This document shows positions 54,374 to 64,000 of a DNA stretch of 64,000 bases, one piece after another. The translations under genes were made by a program, and so were the position numbers. Source of the DNA: Neiella marina (lineage in GTDB: Bacteria > Pseudomonadota > Gammaproteobacteria > Enterobacterales > Neiellaceae); assembly GCF_002165625.1 (NCBI RefSeq), contig NZ_NGNS01000007.1, positions 1 through 64,000 of the forward strand, written 5' to 3'. The notes below the pieces were generated by a model. That model saw only the letters and a program-made list of their open reading frames with translations, ran no database searches and was not told the DNA's origin. Position 1 is the stretch's first letter. Each line of letters starts with the position of its first letter.

Positions 54374-56713
54374 ATGATGATCACCCCATTTATTGATGCC
54401 CTCGAGCGCATTGTCTTTCGTAATCGAGGCGCGGTCATCGCGCTGTTCGTGCTATTAACAATCGGTCTGTTGTTCAGCGCCACGCAGTTGCGAATGGATG
54501 CTGCGTTTACCAAAAACATCCCGCTCGCTCACCCTTACATGAAGACCTACGTCAAGCACCAAAAAGACTTTGCCGGTGCCAACTCAGTGATGGTCACCGT
54601 GTCGGCCAAAAGTGGCGACATGTTTAGTGAGGAGTTTTTTACCGTTCTGCGCCAAGTGCATGACCAATTGTTTTTTATTCCTGGTGTCAGCAGGGCCTCC
54701 GTTCAATCCTTATTTAGCCCAGGTACCCGCTACACTGAAGTGGTGGAAGACGGCTTTTCAGGCGGCCCCGTGGTGCCGGCCGATTTCCAGCCCAACGCGA
54801 GAGGATTGTCACAGGTTCGGGACAACATAGGTAAAGCTGGCATCGTCGGCCGCCTAGTTGCCAATAACTACAATTCTGCAATGGTACGCGCCAACTTGCA
54901 GGAGTTTAACCCAGACACCGGCGAGAAGCTTGATACCCTAGCGCTTGCCAAACAGCTTGAGCAGGACATTCGTCAGCAGTTTGAAACCGATGATATTTCA
55001 ATTGAGATTATTGGTTTTTCAAAGATGATTGGCGATGTTGCTGAAGGCGCCAAGTCAGTCGTTTTGTTCTTCGCCATCGCCTTAGTGATCACTGCCGTGA
55101 TGGTGTATTTCTTTAGTCATTCGGTATTGCTTACGTTGCTGCCTTTGGCATGCTCAATAATGGCAGTGATTTGGCAGCTCGGCGCGCTACCGCTGTTAGG
55201 TTTTGGTATCGATCCAATGTCGGTACTGGTGCCATTCTTGGTGTTTGCTATTGGCGTGTCGCACGGCGTGCAAATGATTAATGCCATGGGCGCATCAGTT
55301 GCCCGAGGGATGAATAGTAAGACCGCAGCACAGCTAAGTTTTCGTCGCTTGTTGCTACCGGGCGGCATCGCTTTGTTATCAGACACGATTGGTTTTTTAA
55401 CCATTCTCAGTATCGATATCGGCATTATTCGTGAATTAGCTATCACAGCCAGTATCGGTGTGGCGGTCATTATCCTGACTAATTTGTTTTTGCTGCCGGT
55501 ACTGCTTAGCTATGTGCGCTTCGGCGAGCGAACCGTCACTAAGTTGTCGACTCCGTCACCGATCGCGTTGAAACTTTGGGATGCGATTGCGGTTTGTAGT
55601 TGTTTGAAAAAACGTGTGCCGTTGGTGGTACTGGCAGTATCAGCAGGTTTGTTTGTGTTGGGTTACTGGCAAGCTGGCAACATGCGAATAGGCTCGTTTA
55701 AACCAGGCGCGCCGGCGCTGCATGCTGACTCTCGTTATAACCTTGATACTGCCTTTATCACCGATAACTACGCCATCACCACTGATGTGATGACGATTAT
55801 TGTTGAGACCGATGACCAAGCTTGCGCCAATTACCAAGTGATGTCAGCTATTGATGATTTCCAATGGCAACTGCAGCAAGTGCAGGGCGTTCAGTCGGCC
55901 ATTTCATTGGCGTCAGTCGCTAAGCTTTATAACGCAGCGTTCAATGAAGGGAATCCGAAATGGCGGATCCTGCCGCGTAGTGATGCCGGCCTCGTTCAGG
56001 CCATTTCGCAAATCTCTACCAGCACGGGTCTTTTGAATGCAGGTTGTAGCGTGATGCCGGTTTATTTGTTTCTCACTGACCATACTGCGGAAACTATCGA
56101 ACGTGTTGTTGCTGCGGTTAAAACAGCAGAAGCGACTTATAGTGCAGACAATATTGCATTTAAATTAGCCAGTGGCCCGGTTGGCGTCATGGCCGCAACC
56201 AATGAAGCTGTGGCTGATGCGCAATTGCCTATGATGCTTTACGTCTATGGCGCAGTGATCTTGTTATGCTTACTGAGTTTCCGTTCAGTCAAAGCCACTG
56301 CCGCGGTGGTATTACCCTTGTACTTAGTGTCGACGCTTGCGCAGGGCTTAATGACGCAGCTAGGTATTGGTTTAACCGTATCAACACTGCCAGTGATTGC
56401 GTTAGGTGTTGGCATCGGCGTTGACTATGGCATTTACATCTTATCGACCATGAGTGAGCAAATCCGTCAGGGCGTAGCCATTGATAAGGCCTATCGGTTT
56501 GCGTTAGCAGAACGCGGTAGTGCGGTATTGTTCACCGGCATCACCCTGGCCGTTGGGGTGTCAACTTGGTTCTTTTCACCGCTCAAGTATCAGGTCGACA
56601 TGGGCGTATTGTTAACCTTTATGTTCCTCGTCAACATGCTTGCAGCTATTGTTGTATTGCCAGCGTTAGCGGCAATTTTCTGGCGCAATAATGAGCAACG
56701 AGAGACGCCTTAA
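54374..56713 (+). CDS. RND/MMPL family transporter
   Basis: This 779-residue inner-membrane protein of the MMPL/hydrophobe branch of RND exporters has two halves. Each has one leading helix (about 18-38 and 415-430), a large periplasmic loop and five further helices. Typical motifs are GIDPMSVLVPFLVFAIGVSHGVQMINAM and its counterpart GLTVSTLPVIALGVGIGVDYGIYILS. It is shorter than heavy-metal or multidrug RND pumps (about 1040) and has no membrane fusion protein nearby. It is likely to move lipids or other hydrophobic molecules with the three upstream genes. Confidence 0.9.
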   Translation: MMITPFIDALERIVFRNRGAVIALFVLLTIGLLFSATQLRMDAAFTKNIPLAHPYMKTYVKHQKDFAGANSVMVTVSAKSGDMFSEEFFTVLRQVHDQLFFIPGVSRASVQSLFSPGTRYTEVVEDGFSGGPVVPADFQPNARGLSQVRDNIGKAGIVGRLVANNYNSAMVRANLQEFNPDTGEKLDTLALAKQLEQDIRQQFETDDISIEIIGFSKMIGDVAEGAKSVVLFFAIALVITAVMVYFFSHSVLLTLLPLACSIMAVIWQLGALPLLGFGIDPMSVLVPFLVFAIGVSHGVQMINAMGASVARGMNSKTAAQLSFRRLLLPGGIALLSDTIGFLTILSIDIGIIRELAITASIGVAVIILTNLFLLPVLLSYVRFGERTVTKLSTPSPIALKLWDAIAVCSCLKKRVPLVVLAVSAGLFVLGYWQAGNMRIGSFKPGAPALHADSRYNLDTAFITDNYAITTDVMTIIVETDDQACANYQVMSAIDDFQWQLQQVQGVQSAISLASVAKLYNAAFNEGNPKWRILPRSDAGLVQAISQISTSTGLLNAGCSVMPVYLFLTDHTAETIERVVAAVKTAEATYSADNIAFKLASGPVGVMAATNEAVADAQLPMMLYVYGAVILLCLLSFRSVKATAAVVLPLYLVSTLAQGLMTQLGIGLTVSTLPVIALGVGIGVDYGIYILSTMSEQIRQGVAIDKAYRFALAERGSAVLFTGITLAVGVSTWFFSPLKYQVDMGVLLTFMFLVNMLAAIVVLPALAAIFWRNNEQRETP

Positions 56714-56925
56714 GGTCAACCTTTCACCAGTTAACGAAATATTTGCTGGCAGCGTCACATAAGCTGTCAGCAAAAGCTGACAAATCGGCCATTTCGTTCC
56801 TGAATTCAATCTGTTAATTCTTTTGTTGTGACTCGCTAATTATTCATTCGCTGCATAAACTGAGGGCGAAACTGGCGATCAACAAAGAGCGAACGATAAC
56901 GCTCGTGACAACAGGTTATTCAATT

Positions 56926-59900
56926 ATGTCCAAACCTAGCCCTGACTCTTCTACTGTGCTGCTACAGCGCGTTCATCAGCTAATCGAGTCAAATCTGGCA
57001 CAAAATTCTGACACCGTCTCGCAATTAGCCCGAGTGATGTACGGCCACATTGGTATGGCTGATCTCGTCAATCGTAGTGACGGTGATCTATACGGCGCGA
57101 TTTTAAGTCTCTGGCAATTCACCAATGAATACGATGGTGGTGATGCCAAGATCCATATCTACAACCCCAAGCTTGAGCAACACGGTTGGTTATCAAACCA
57201 TACGGTGATTGAAATCGTTGTCCGCGATATGCCGTTTTTGGTCGACTCGGTGCGGATGGCTTTGCTGCGGCTTGGGATTACCTCGCATTTAACCCTGCAT
57301 TCGCCAGTTTCCATTAGTCGCGATGACAAAGGTCAGCTATTGGCTATCGATGCGTCTGAACAGACTGGTGACTTCGAGACTTTGTTTCATATCGAAATCG
57401 ATCGTCAAGCAACAGCAAAGGCAAGAACCGCGCTGGAGCGAGAGTTGCGCGAGTCGCTCAACGAAGTCGCCGCAGCGGTGGATGATTGGAGCACCATGAA
57501 ACAACGCCTGGCAGAGGCAATTACTGAAGTTGAGGCACGTAATTACCCAGACGCTACGATGCCGCGTGAAGAGGTGGTTGATTACTTAAACTGGGTGCAA
57601 AATGATAACTTCACCTTGCTGGGCTATCACCAAACCGACATTGTCGCAGTTGAGGGCGATTATGATGTGCGCCTCGTTGAGGGCTCGCGACTTGGTATTT
57701 TTAAGCTTCACGATTTACCCAAAGAAATTCATCTCAGTGAAATGATTCGCAGTGGCCAAGATGCCGCACTGTCGGGTGACGTGTTGGTTCTGACCAAAGG
57801 CAATCAGAAAAGTAAAGTCCATCGGCCTGCGTTTGCTGATTATATTGGCATCAAGCGCTTCAATGATGCAGGCCAAGTGATTGGCGAGCACCGCTTTATT
57901 GGCCTGTACTCATCGTCGTTGTACAACAACAGTGCTCAGCACGTCCCCATGTTGAATAAAAAGCTCGCTCGGATCATGTCGAAGTCGGGGTTGATGAGCG
58001 GCTCTCATGCTTACAAAGCGTTACTCAATCTGGTTGAAACCTATCCAAGAGACGAATTGATCCAAGCATCCGAAACAGAGTTACTGACTGCAGCCATGGG
58101 TGTGTTGCAAATACAAGAGCGCGATATGACCCGTGTGTTTGTCCGTCGTGAAGTGTTTGGTCGCTATTATTCGTGCATGGTGTATGTCACCAAAGAACGC
58201 TACAACACCCAGTTACGGCGGCAAACTCAAGCGATTTTAAAGCATCACTTTAACAGCAGTGACCCCGTCGAGTTCACGACATTTTTCTCCGAGTCAGAAT
58301 TGGCCCGTACTCACTACATCGTTCGCGTGGATGACCACCAACAGGAAGTAGATGTGAATCAGATTGAACAAAACCTCATTGAAGCCGCACGTTCGTGGGA
58401 TGACCGTTTCGCCGATGCGCTGACCAAGAAGTTCGGTGACAACAAGGGCCGTAAGCTAGCAGCAAAGTACCAACATGCGTTTGTGCCAAGCTACAAAGAA
58501 CAAGTATTACCGAATGCCGCTTTGGTTGATATCGACAAGATCGAGCAACTGACTGGCGATGATCAGCTTGGCATGCTGTTCTATCAGGCCCAAGAAGAAA
58601 CCGACAACAATGCGGTGAAACTCAAGCTATTCCATCGCGATCAACCGATTCCACTGTCTGATGTCCTCCCTGTGCTGGAAAACCTTGGTTTGAAAGTGAT
58701 TGGCGAACGGCCTTATGAGGTTCGCGACCAAGAAGGCGCGAAAAGCTGGATCCTTGAGTTTGCGATGACCTACCTTGGTGAAGCGGAGCTTGATATTGTC
58801 GCCAGCCAACAACGCTTCCAGCAAGCGCTCGCTGGTATCTGGCAAGGCCATTACGAAAACGATGGCTTTAACCGCTTGGTATTGGCAGCCGATTTGTCGG
58901 CTCGACAAGTGTCGATGTTACGCGCTTACAGCAAGTACATGCGCCAAATTGGCAGCACGTTTTCTCAACAATACATCGAAAATGCGCTTAACAAATACGC
59001 CGGCATTGCTAAACAACTTGTTGCGTTATTCGAAAGCCGTTTTTCGCCGGACTTTGCCGGTGACCGTGTTGCGGTCGCGCAACAGCAGGCCGATGACATT
59101 GAAGCGGCACTGGATAAGGTATCCAATCTCGATGATGACCGAATTATTCGTCGCTACTGGTCATTAATTGCAGCGACTATTCGTACCAACTTTTATCAAA
59201 CAGAAAATGGCGAAGCCAAGCCTTACTGTTCATTTAAGCTACTACCTGGGCAAATTCCAGAAGTGCCTAAACCGCTGCCAGCATACGAAATTTTCGTATA
59301 CTCGCCACGCGTGGAGGGCGTTCATTTGCGCGGCGGCAAGGTTGCCCGCGGCGGTTTGCGTTGGTCCGATCGACGCGAAGATTTTCGCACTGAAGTGCTT
59401 GGCTTGGTGAAAGCCCAGCAAGTGAAAAACACCGTCATCGTACCTGTGGGCGCGAAAGGAGGTTTTGTCTGTAAGCAGCTGACTGATGACATGAGCCGCG
59501 ATCAGTTTCTTGCTGAGGGCCAAGCCTGCTATCGCTTGTTTATTCGCGGTTTACTCGATATTACAGACAACGTCATCCAAGGCGAGTTAATTCCGCCGTC
59601 AGATGTCGTTCGTCATGACGGCGATGACTCCTACCTCGTAGTGGCGGCAGACAAAGGTACCGCAACCTTTTCCGATATCGCCAACAGCATTGCCGAAGAG
59701 TATGGCTTTTGGCTTGGTGACGCGTTTGCATCTGGCGGTAGTCAGGGTTATGACCACAAAAAGATGGGGATCACTGCCAAGGGCGCATGGGAATCGGTAA
59801 AACGTCATTTCCGCGAACTGGGTTTGGATTGTCAAACTGAGGAATTCACTGCTATTGGCGTCGGTGATATGGCCGGTGATGTGTTTGGCAATGGTATGTT

Positions 59901-61758
59901 GCTGTCACCCAAAACGCGGTTAGTCGCCGCATTTAATCATCTTCATATTTTTATCGACCCGGAGCCAGATGCAGCAAGCAGTTATGCCGAACGTCAGCGC
60001 TTATTCGATTTACCTCGCTCAAGCTGGGAAGATTATCAGACCGAACTGTTATCAGAGGGGGGAGCGATTTATTCTCGTGCAGCCAAGTCCATTACTATCT
60101 CCGAGCAGGCACAAATCGCGTTGGATACCCGGCAATCTACATTCACTCCCACTGAATTGATTCAAACCATCTTAAAAGCGCCCGTCGATTTGATGTGGAA
60201 TGGTGGCATTGGTACATATTTCAAAAGTGAGCAAGAAAGTCATACAGATGTTGGCGATCGAGCGAACGATAGTTTACGCATCAATGGTGGTGAACTTCGT
60301 GCCAAAGTAGTCGGCGAGGGCGGTAATTTAGGCGCAACGCAACTTGGACGGATCGAATTTGCTCGTGCCGGCGGCCGCATTAACACCGACTTTATCGACA
60401 ATGTTGGCGGCGTTGATTGTTCCGATAATGAAGTCAACATCAAGATCCTGTTGAACCAAATCGAACAGCAAGGCGAGTTAACGCGTAAGCAGCGCAACCA
60501 ATTGTTGTTAGAGATGACCGACGAGGTATCAACGCTAGTATTGGATGATTGCTACCAGCAAACTCAAAGTATCAGTGTCACAGAGTTTCGTGGCGCAGAG
60601 TTACTGAAAGAACAAGTGCGATTAATCCACGATTTAGAGCGTGAAGGGCTTCTCGACCGTGCTTTAGAATTCTTGCCGAGCGACGATGAAATCAATAGCC
60701 GTCAAGCACTTGGTCAGGGCTTGAGCCGACCAGAGCTATCGGTGCTGATTTCTTATGACAAGATGCGTTTAAAAGAGCAGCTCGATAATGACGAGATCAC
60801 TCGCGATACCTTTCATAGTAAAGCCATGGTGAGTTCATTCCCGGTCCGTCTGCAACAAAAGTACAGCAAACAAATGGCCGCTCATCCGCTGCGTTCTGAA
60901 ATTATTGCGACCCAACTTGCCAATCAAATGGTGAACGATATGGGACTCAATTTCGTTAATCGCATGAAAGATGAAACAGGTGCTGAGGTTATCGATATCG
61001 CCAGTTGTTATACCATCGCTAGAGAAATCTTTGGTGCCAGTGAATTGAGAAATGCGGTACAAGCGCTGGATAACCAGGTCGATGCAGAGGTCCAATTCGA
61101 GTGTTTTGTTGAGCTAAGGCGAATTTTACGCCACGCCTGCCGCTGGTTCCTTCGTCACCGTAATCGAGCGATGTCGATCAAAGATACTATTACCTTTTAC
61201 GCGCCAGCATTTGACGCGGTTCGTAACCATATGTCATTGAGCCTAGTTGAAGGGGAATGGCAGGAGCTGGTTGATAAACAACAGGAATACATGGAACAGG
61301 GCCTGCCTGACTCACTAGCAGCCGATTTCGCTCAACTAAGCACGTTGTATTCGACACTCGATATTGCCCAAGTTGCAGAACTGCAAAGTCGACCGATTGA
61401 ATTGATATCTGATATTTACTTCAAACTAGGTGCCAAGCTAGAACTTCACTGGTTCCTCAACCAAATCAACTCGCAACCTGTGGCCAATCACTGGCAAGCT
61501 CTGGCTCGGGCCTCGTTCAGAGAAGAATTGGATTGGCAACAGCGGGCCTTGACCCTAGCGGTCAACCGCTACTGCCAAGATGGTTGCAATGCCGATGATA
61601 TGGTCGAACGCTGGTACCAAGAGCACAGCCACACGATCACCCGATGGCAGCAGATGCTAACCGAGTTTAAAACAGCTAAAGGCCATGAGTATGCCAAATT
61701 CTCTGTCGCTTTAAGGGAGTTGATGCTGTTAAGCCACACTAGTGATCCGCTACAATAG
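56926..61758 (+). CDS. gdhB: NAD-specific glutamate dehydrogenase, large type
   Basis: This 1610-residue enzyme of the L_180 class oxidises glutamate to 2-oxoglutarate with NAD. A long N-terminal half with ACT-like regulatory segments (DMPFLVDSVRMALLRLG) precedes the catalytic part. The substrate lysines lie in RGGLRWSDRREDFRTEVLGLVKAQQVKNTVIVPVGAKGGFV near 815-855, with the NAD-binding IGVGDMAGDVFGNGM near 987. Pseudomonas GdhB is similar in length (1620). The start at 56926 (ATG) is used rather than GTG at 56905. It is monocistronic, with its own terminator. Confidence 0.96.
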   Translation: MSKPSPDSSTVLLQRVHQLIESNLAQNSDTVSQLARVMYGHIGMADLVNRSDGDLYGAILSLWQFTNEYDGGDAKIHIYNPKLEQHGWLSNHTVIEIVVRDMPFLVDSVRMALLRLGITSHLTLHSPVSISRDDKGQLLAIDASEQTGDFETLFHIEIDRQATAKARTALERELRESLNEVAAAVDDWSTMKQRLAEAITEVEARNYPDATMPREEVVDYLNWVQNDNFTLLGYHQTDIVAVEGDYDVRLVEGSRLGIFKLHDLPKEIHLSEMIRSGQDAALSGDVLVLTKGNQKSKVHRPAFADYIGIKRFNDAGQVIGEHRFIGLYSSSLYNNSAQHVPMLNKKLARIMSKSGLMSGSHAYKALLNLVETYPRDELIQASETELLTAAMGVLQIQERDMTRVFVRREVFGRYYSCMVYVTKERYNTQLRRQTQAILKHHFNSSDPVEFTTFFSESELARTHYIVRVDDHQQEVDVNQIEQNLIEAARSWDDRFADALTKKFGDNKGRKLAAKYQHAFVPSYKEQVLPNAALVDIDKIEQLTGDDQLGMLFYQAQEETDNNAVKLKLFHRDQPIPLSDVLPVLENLGLKVIGERPYEVRDQEGAKSWILEFAMTYLGEAELDIVASQQRFQQALAGIWQGHYENDGFNRLVLAADLSARQVSMLRAYSKYMRQIGSTFSQQYIENALNKYAGIAKQLVALFESRFSPDFAGDRVAVAQQQADDIEAALDKVSNLDDDRIIRRYWSLIAATIRTNFYQTENGEAKPYCSFKLLPGQIPEVPKPLPAYEIFVYSPRVEGVHLRGGKVARGGLRWSDRREDFRTEVLGLVKAQQVKNTVIVPVGAKGGFVCKQLTDDMSRDQFLAEGQACYRLFIRGLLDITDNVIQGELIPPSDVVRHDGDDSYLVVAADKGTATFSDIANSIAEEYGFWLGDAFASGGSQGYDHKKMGITAKGAWESVKRHFRELGLDCQTEEFTAIGVGDMAGDVFGNGMLLSPKTRLVAAFNHLHIFIDPEPDAASSYAERQRLFDLPRSSWEDYQTELLSEGGAIYSRAAKSITISEQAQIALDTRQSTFTPTELIQTILKAPVDLMWNGGIGTYFKSEQESHTDVGDRANDSLRINGGELRAKVVGEGGNLGATQLGRIEFARAGGRINTDFIDNVGGVDCSDNEVNIKILLNQIEQQGELTRKQRNQLLLEMTDEVSTLVLDDCYQQTQSISVTEFRGAELLKEQVRLIHDLEREGLLDRALEFLPSDDEINSRQALGQGLSRPELSVLISYDKMRLKEQLDNDEITRDTFHSKAMVSSFPVRLQQKYSKQMAAHPLRSEIIATQLANQMVNDMGLNFVNRMKDETGAEVIDIASCYTIAREIFGASELRNAVQALDNQVDAEVQFECFVELRRILRHACRWFLRHRNRAMSIKDTITFYAPAFDAVRNHMSLSLVEGEWQELVDKQQEYMEQGLPDSLAADFAQLSTLYSTLDIAQVAELQSRPIELISDIYFKLGAKLELHWFLNQINSQPVANHWQALARASFREELDWQQRALTLAVNRYCQDGCNADDMVERWYQEHSHTITRWQQMLTEFKTAKGHEYAKFSVALRELMLLSHTSDPLQ

Positions 61759-61776
61759 CCGGATTCGACTAGCTCC

Positions 61777-61810
61777 GACCGATCTGCCTCATGCAGATCG
61801 GTCTTTCTTA
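61777..61810 (+). terminator. Terminator of gdhB
   Basis: GACCGATCTGC (61777-61787) pairs with GCAGATCGGTC (61793-61803), followed by TTTCTT, 18 bases after the stop. Confidence 0.88.
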
Positions 61811-61823
61811 GGGTAATTCATCT

Positions 61824-62840
61824 ATGTATTACAACCTGGCTCGTAGCCTTATCTTCACTCAAGACGCCGAACGTGCCCACGATTTGACGATTGGTATGCT
61901 CAAGCGCGTTGGTAAAACACCTTTACGCAAATTACTGTCAACTTCTGCGGCAGGTTACCCTAAGAGCGTCATGGGGTTGAACTTTCCCAATCCTGTTGGC
62001 TTGGCGGCGGGGCTAGATAAGAATGGCGAGTGTCTTGATGCCTGGTTTGCGATGGGGTTTGGTTTTGTCGAAGTAGGGACTGTGACACCGCGTCCGCAAG
62101 ACGGTAATCCGCAACCGAGACTATTTCGAATATTAGAAGCCGAGGGCATTATCAACCGCATGGGCTTCAACAATAAGGGTGTTGACTACCTTGTTGAACA
62201 AGTGAAGCAGGTGAAAAACCGCACAGGCCTTGTTGGCATCAATATCGGCAAAAACAAGGATACGCCGGTCGAAAATGGCAAAGATGATTATGTTATTTGT
62301 CTAGACAAGGTTTATGCTCATGCTGATTATGTTGCGGTGAATATTTCCTCACCAAACACGCCAGGTCTGCGGTCACTGCAATACGGTGAAGCCTTAGATG
62401 ATCTGCTAGCCAGCCTTAAATCGCGTCAGGCCGAATTGGCTGAACAGCATGGCAAACAAGTGCCGTTGGCAGTCAAAATCGCCCCTGATATGTCTGATGA
62501 CGAAATTGCTCAAACTGCTGATGCCTTTGTAAGGCACGGTATTGACGGCGTGATTGCGACCAACACTACGCTCGAACGCGATATGATCAAAGGCTTACCG
62601 CACTGTGATGAAACTGGTGGCTTGAGCGGCAAACCACTACAAACTCAGTCGACCGCGTTTATCGCCAAGCTAGCTAAGGAGCTAAATGGACAGCTGCCGA
62701 TTATTGGTGTTGGCGGTATCGATTCTTTGCAAGCAGCGCAGGACAAACGCCAAGCTGGCGCTGATTTAGTCCAGATTTACTCCGGGTTTATCTACAAGGG
62801 ACCACCGCTAGTTCATGAATTAGTTCAAAATTTACAATAA
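61824..62840 (+). CDS. pyrD: Dihydroorotate dehydrogenase (quinone)
   Basis: This 338-residue class 2 enzyme oxidises dihydroorotate to orotate in pyrimidine synthesis and is bound to the inner membrane by its N-terminal helices. Motifs: [14 protein letters not shown] near 55, [33 protein letters not shown] with the catalytic serine, and IIGVGGIDS. Length equals E. coli PyrD (336). Followed by zapC as in enterobacteria. Confidence 0.97.
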   Translation: MYYNLARSLIFTQDAERAHDLTIGMLKRVGKTPLRKLLSTSAAGYPKSVMGLNFPNPVGLAAGLDKNGECLDAWFAMGFGFVEVGTVTPRPQDGNPQPRLFRILEAEGIINRMGFNNKGVDYLVEQVKQVKNRTGLVGINIGKNKDTPVENGKDDYVICLDKVYAHADYVAVNISSPNTPGLRSLQYGEALDDLLASLKSRQAELAEQHGKQVPLAVKIAPDMSDDEIAQTADAFVRHGIDGVIATNTTLERDMIKGLPHCDETGGLSGKPLQTQSTAFIAKLAKELNGQLPIIGVGGIDSLQAAQDKRQAGADLVQIYSGFIYKGPPLVHELVQNLQ

Positions 62841-62916
62841 TTTGACACCTGCCAACTTCACAACAGCAACTAAAGGATGTAAATTGGCCAAGTCGATGAC
62901 TTAGGGTTGAATTATC

Positions 62917-63465
62917 GTGAATATAGCCAAACAGGACTGGCACTGGCAGTTTAACGAATCGAGCAACCGCTTAGAGGTATGCTCTAGCGAAGATTGCTGT
63001 TATCAAACAAGCTTGAAGCGCTCACAACTAACTGGCGATGCGTTTCGAAAACAAAGCTTAGCGATCGACGATCTGTCGTTCTTGCACGCTACCTATGAGC
63101 TTATGGGCGAAAATTGCGGCAAGGACGACCTCAGTGCGATGACCCTGGCAATTAACGCCACGTCTGCCCGTAAGTTTTTTAAACCGGCATTACCGCAGAG
63201 TTGGTTTTTCTTACCATCGTCGGCAGTTCTGACAATTTCTGAGCAAATGTTGGTTGAACTCGATACCGCCAGCGAATCAGGTATTTTTCTTATTATCGAA
63301 ACCAATGACACCACGTCGCTGCTGATGGCGGTTAATGAAACGCTGTCGTTGACCGAACACAAAACAATGTCGGCAGGAAATATGATTCGGGTGATGAATG
63401 ATCGTATTGCCCGATACGCATCCAATACAGCCATTCAAAATTCAAAACGCTTACTAAGCGCCTAA
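62917..63465 (+). CDS. zapC: Cell division protein ZapC
   Basis: This 182-residue cytoplasmic protein fits the ZapC (YcbW) family, which bundles FtsZ filaments and stabilises the Z-ring. The N-terminus WHWQFNESSNRLEVC and the central FKPALPQSWFFLPSS fit this assignment. Length matches E. coli ZapC (180). The start is GTG at 62917. Linkage to pyrD, 77 bases upstream, supports the call. Confidence 0.85.
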   Translation: MNIAKQDWHWQFNESSNRLEVCSSEDCCYQTSLKRSQLTGDAFRKQSLAIDDLSFLHATYELMGENCGKDDLSAMTLAINATSARKFFKPALPQSWFFLPSSAVLTISEQMLVELDTASESGIFLIIETNDTTSLLMAVNETLSLTEHKTMSAGNMIRVMNDRIARYASNTAIQNSKRLLSA

Positions 63466-63491
63466 CGTGACATCAGCCATATCGTTTATTG

Positions 63492-63517
63492 AACGCCAGC
63501 ATTAGCTGGCGTTTTTT
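63492..63517 (+). terminator. Terminator of zapC
   Basis: AACGCCAGC (63492-63500) pairs with GCTGGCGTT (63505-63513) around ATTA, followed by six T. Confidence 0.9.
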
Positions 63518-63650
63518 GTGGTTTGTCGCGTCAGTACGATCGCAGAGATTGCTGCTGAACAATTCAAAAGTAGGGCAACGGGCCGGATCTAGTGAGAGTT
63601 GCGCCTTGGCTTATAACCAATTGAGAAAGCTAATCTTGGAAAGTAAGAAA

Positions 63651-63727
<77 letters not shown>

Positions 63728-63806
63728 TCATTGGGTGTGATATACACAGTTAAAAAGTGCACATCTCATTGGTATAAACCAATGCTGGTATGTCGAAAAT
63801 GTCGAT

Positions 63807-63883
<77 letters not shown>

Positions 63884-63899
63884 TCGACAGGTGGCGCAT

Positions 63900-63926
63900 A
63901 TTATAGATAGGTACCGGGCTTGGCAA
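63900..63926 (-). promoter_or_regulatory. Promoter of the initiator tRNA pair
   Basis: On the minus strand a TATAAT -10 (63900-63905) and a TTGCCA -35 (63921-63926) are separated by 15 bases. The GC-rich discriminator just after the -10 is typical of stable-RNA promoters under stringent control. Confidence 0.75.
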
Positions 63927-63933
63927 GCTTTTT

Positions 63934-63968
63934 TTCAATTATCTTACAGCCGCCATTTTAGCTATAAT
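63934..63968 (+). promoter_or_regulatory. Possible plus-strand promoter at the right edge
   Basis: TATAAT at 63963-63968 with a GC-rich discriminator directly after it suggests a promoter for a gene beyond the window. The -35 is unclear (TTACAG at 63944 is too close). Confidence 0.4.
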
Positions 63969-64000
63969 CGCGCCATCTTTTCTGGTGGAACAAATCTTGT

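Overview
The window is a stretch of chromosome from a gammaproteobacterium, most like the marine Alteromonadales. The evidence is gene content and gene order: msrC-proQ-prc, pyrD-zapC, rne divergent from rluC, a bioA/bioBFCD cluster with a BirA-type operator, a 1610-residue NAD-dependent glutamate dehydrogenase, TIGR01782-type and BtuB-type TonB receptors, and initiator tRNAs that look identical to the E. coli ones. No plasmid origin, prophage, CRISPR array or transposase gene is visible. Most of the window is core chromosome with a few accessory insertions. Layout: 1-8 kb holds housekeeping genes (nsrR, rnd, ycgL, a MltB-type transglycosylase, ycgN, dsbB, dusC, an OPT transporter). 8.1-11.1 kb, minus strand, is the most interesting block: a tight four-gene operon of a 56-residue ribbon-helix-helix protein, a CHAD protein, an orphan ParA ATPase and a CYTH triphosphatase, preceded by two abutting palindromes. 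11.2-13.8 kb holds a periplasmic binding protein, an FKBP lipoprotein, a non-coding hairpin array and an isolated HNH nuclease gene. 13.9-20 kb is gltBD. 20.5-26.2 kb holds a small lipoprotein and the biotin genes. 26.2-30 kb is a TonB receptor behind an 816-base leader with repeated ACCAATAT motifs. 30-36 kb holds pepE, htpX, a low-molecular-weight phosphatase, and btuF and btuB, each behind its own cobalamin riboswitch. 36-43 kb holds small hypothetical genes, a SulP transporter, rne and rluC. 43-49.5 kb is msrC-proQ-prc-pepN-DUF2835. 49.8-56.7 kb is a four-gene envelope cluster (DUF1302, DUF1329, YCF48-like, MMPL/RND) that looks like a transport system for a hydrophobic compound. 56.9-64 kb holds gdhB, pyrD, zapC and two tandem initiator tRNA genes. 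How the genes work together: gltBD and gdhB bracket glutamate synthesis and breakdown. bioA/BFCD makes biotin from a malonyl thioester under BirA control. btuF and btuB import B12 and are each switched off by B12. Best candidate for an undescribed system: RHH-CHAD-ParA-CYTH, for which I infer a ParA-driven positioning or segregation machine for polyphosphate bodies. CHAD domains bind polyphosphate, small CYTH enzymes hydrolyse tripolyphosphate, and ParA/RHH pairs move cargo along the nucleoid. All functions are read from sequence by eye; no database search was run.
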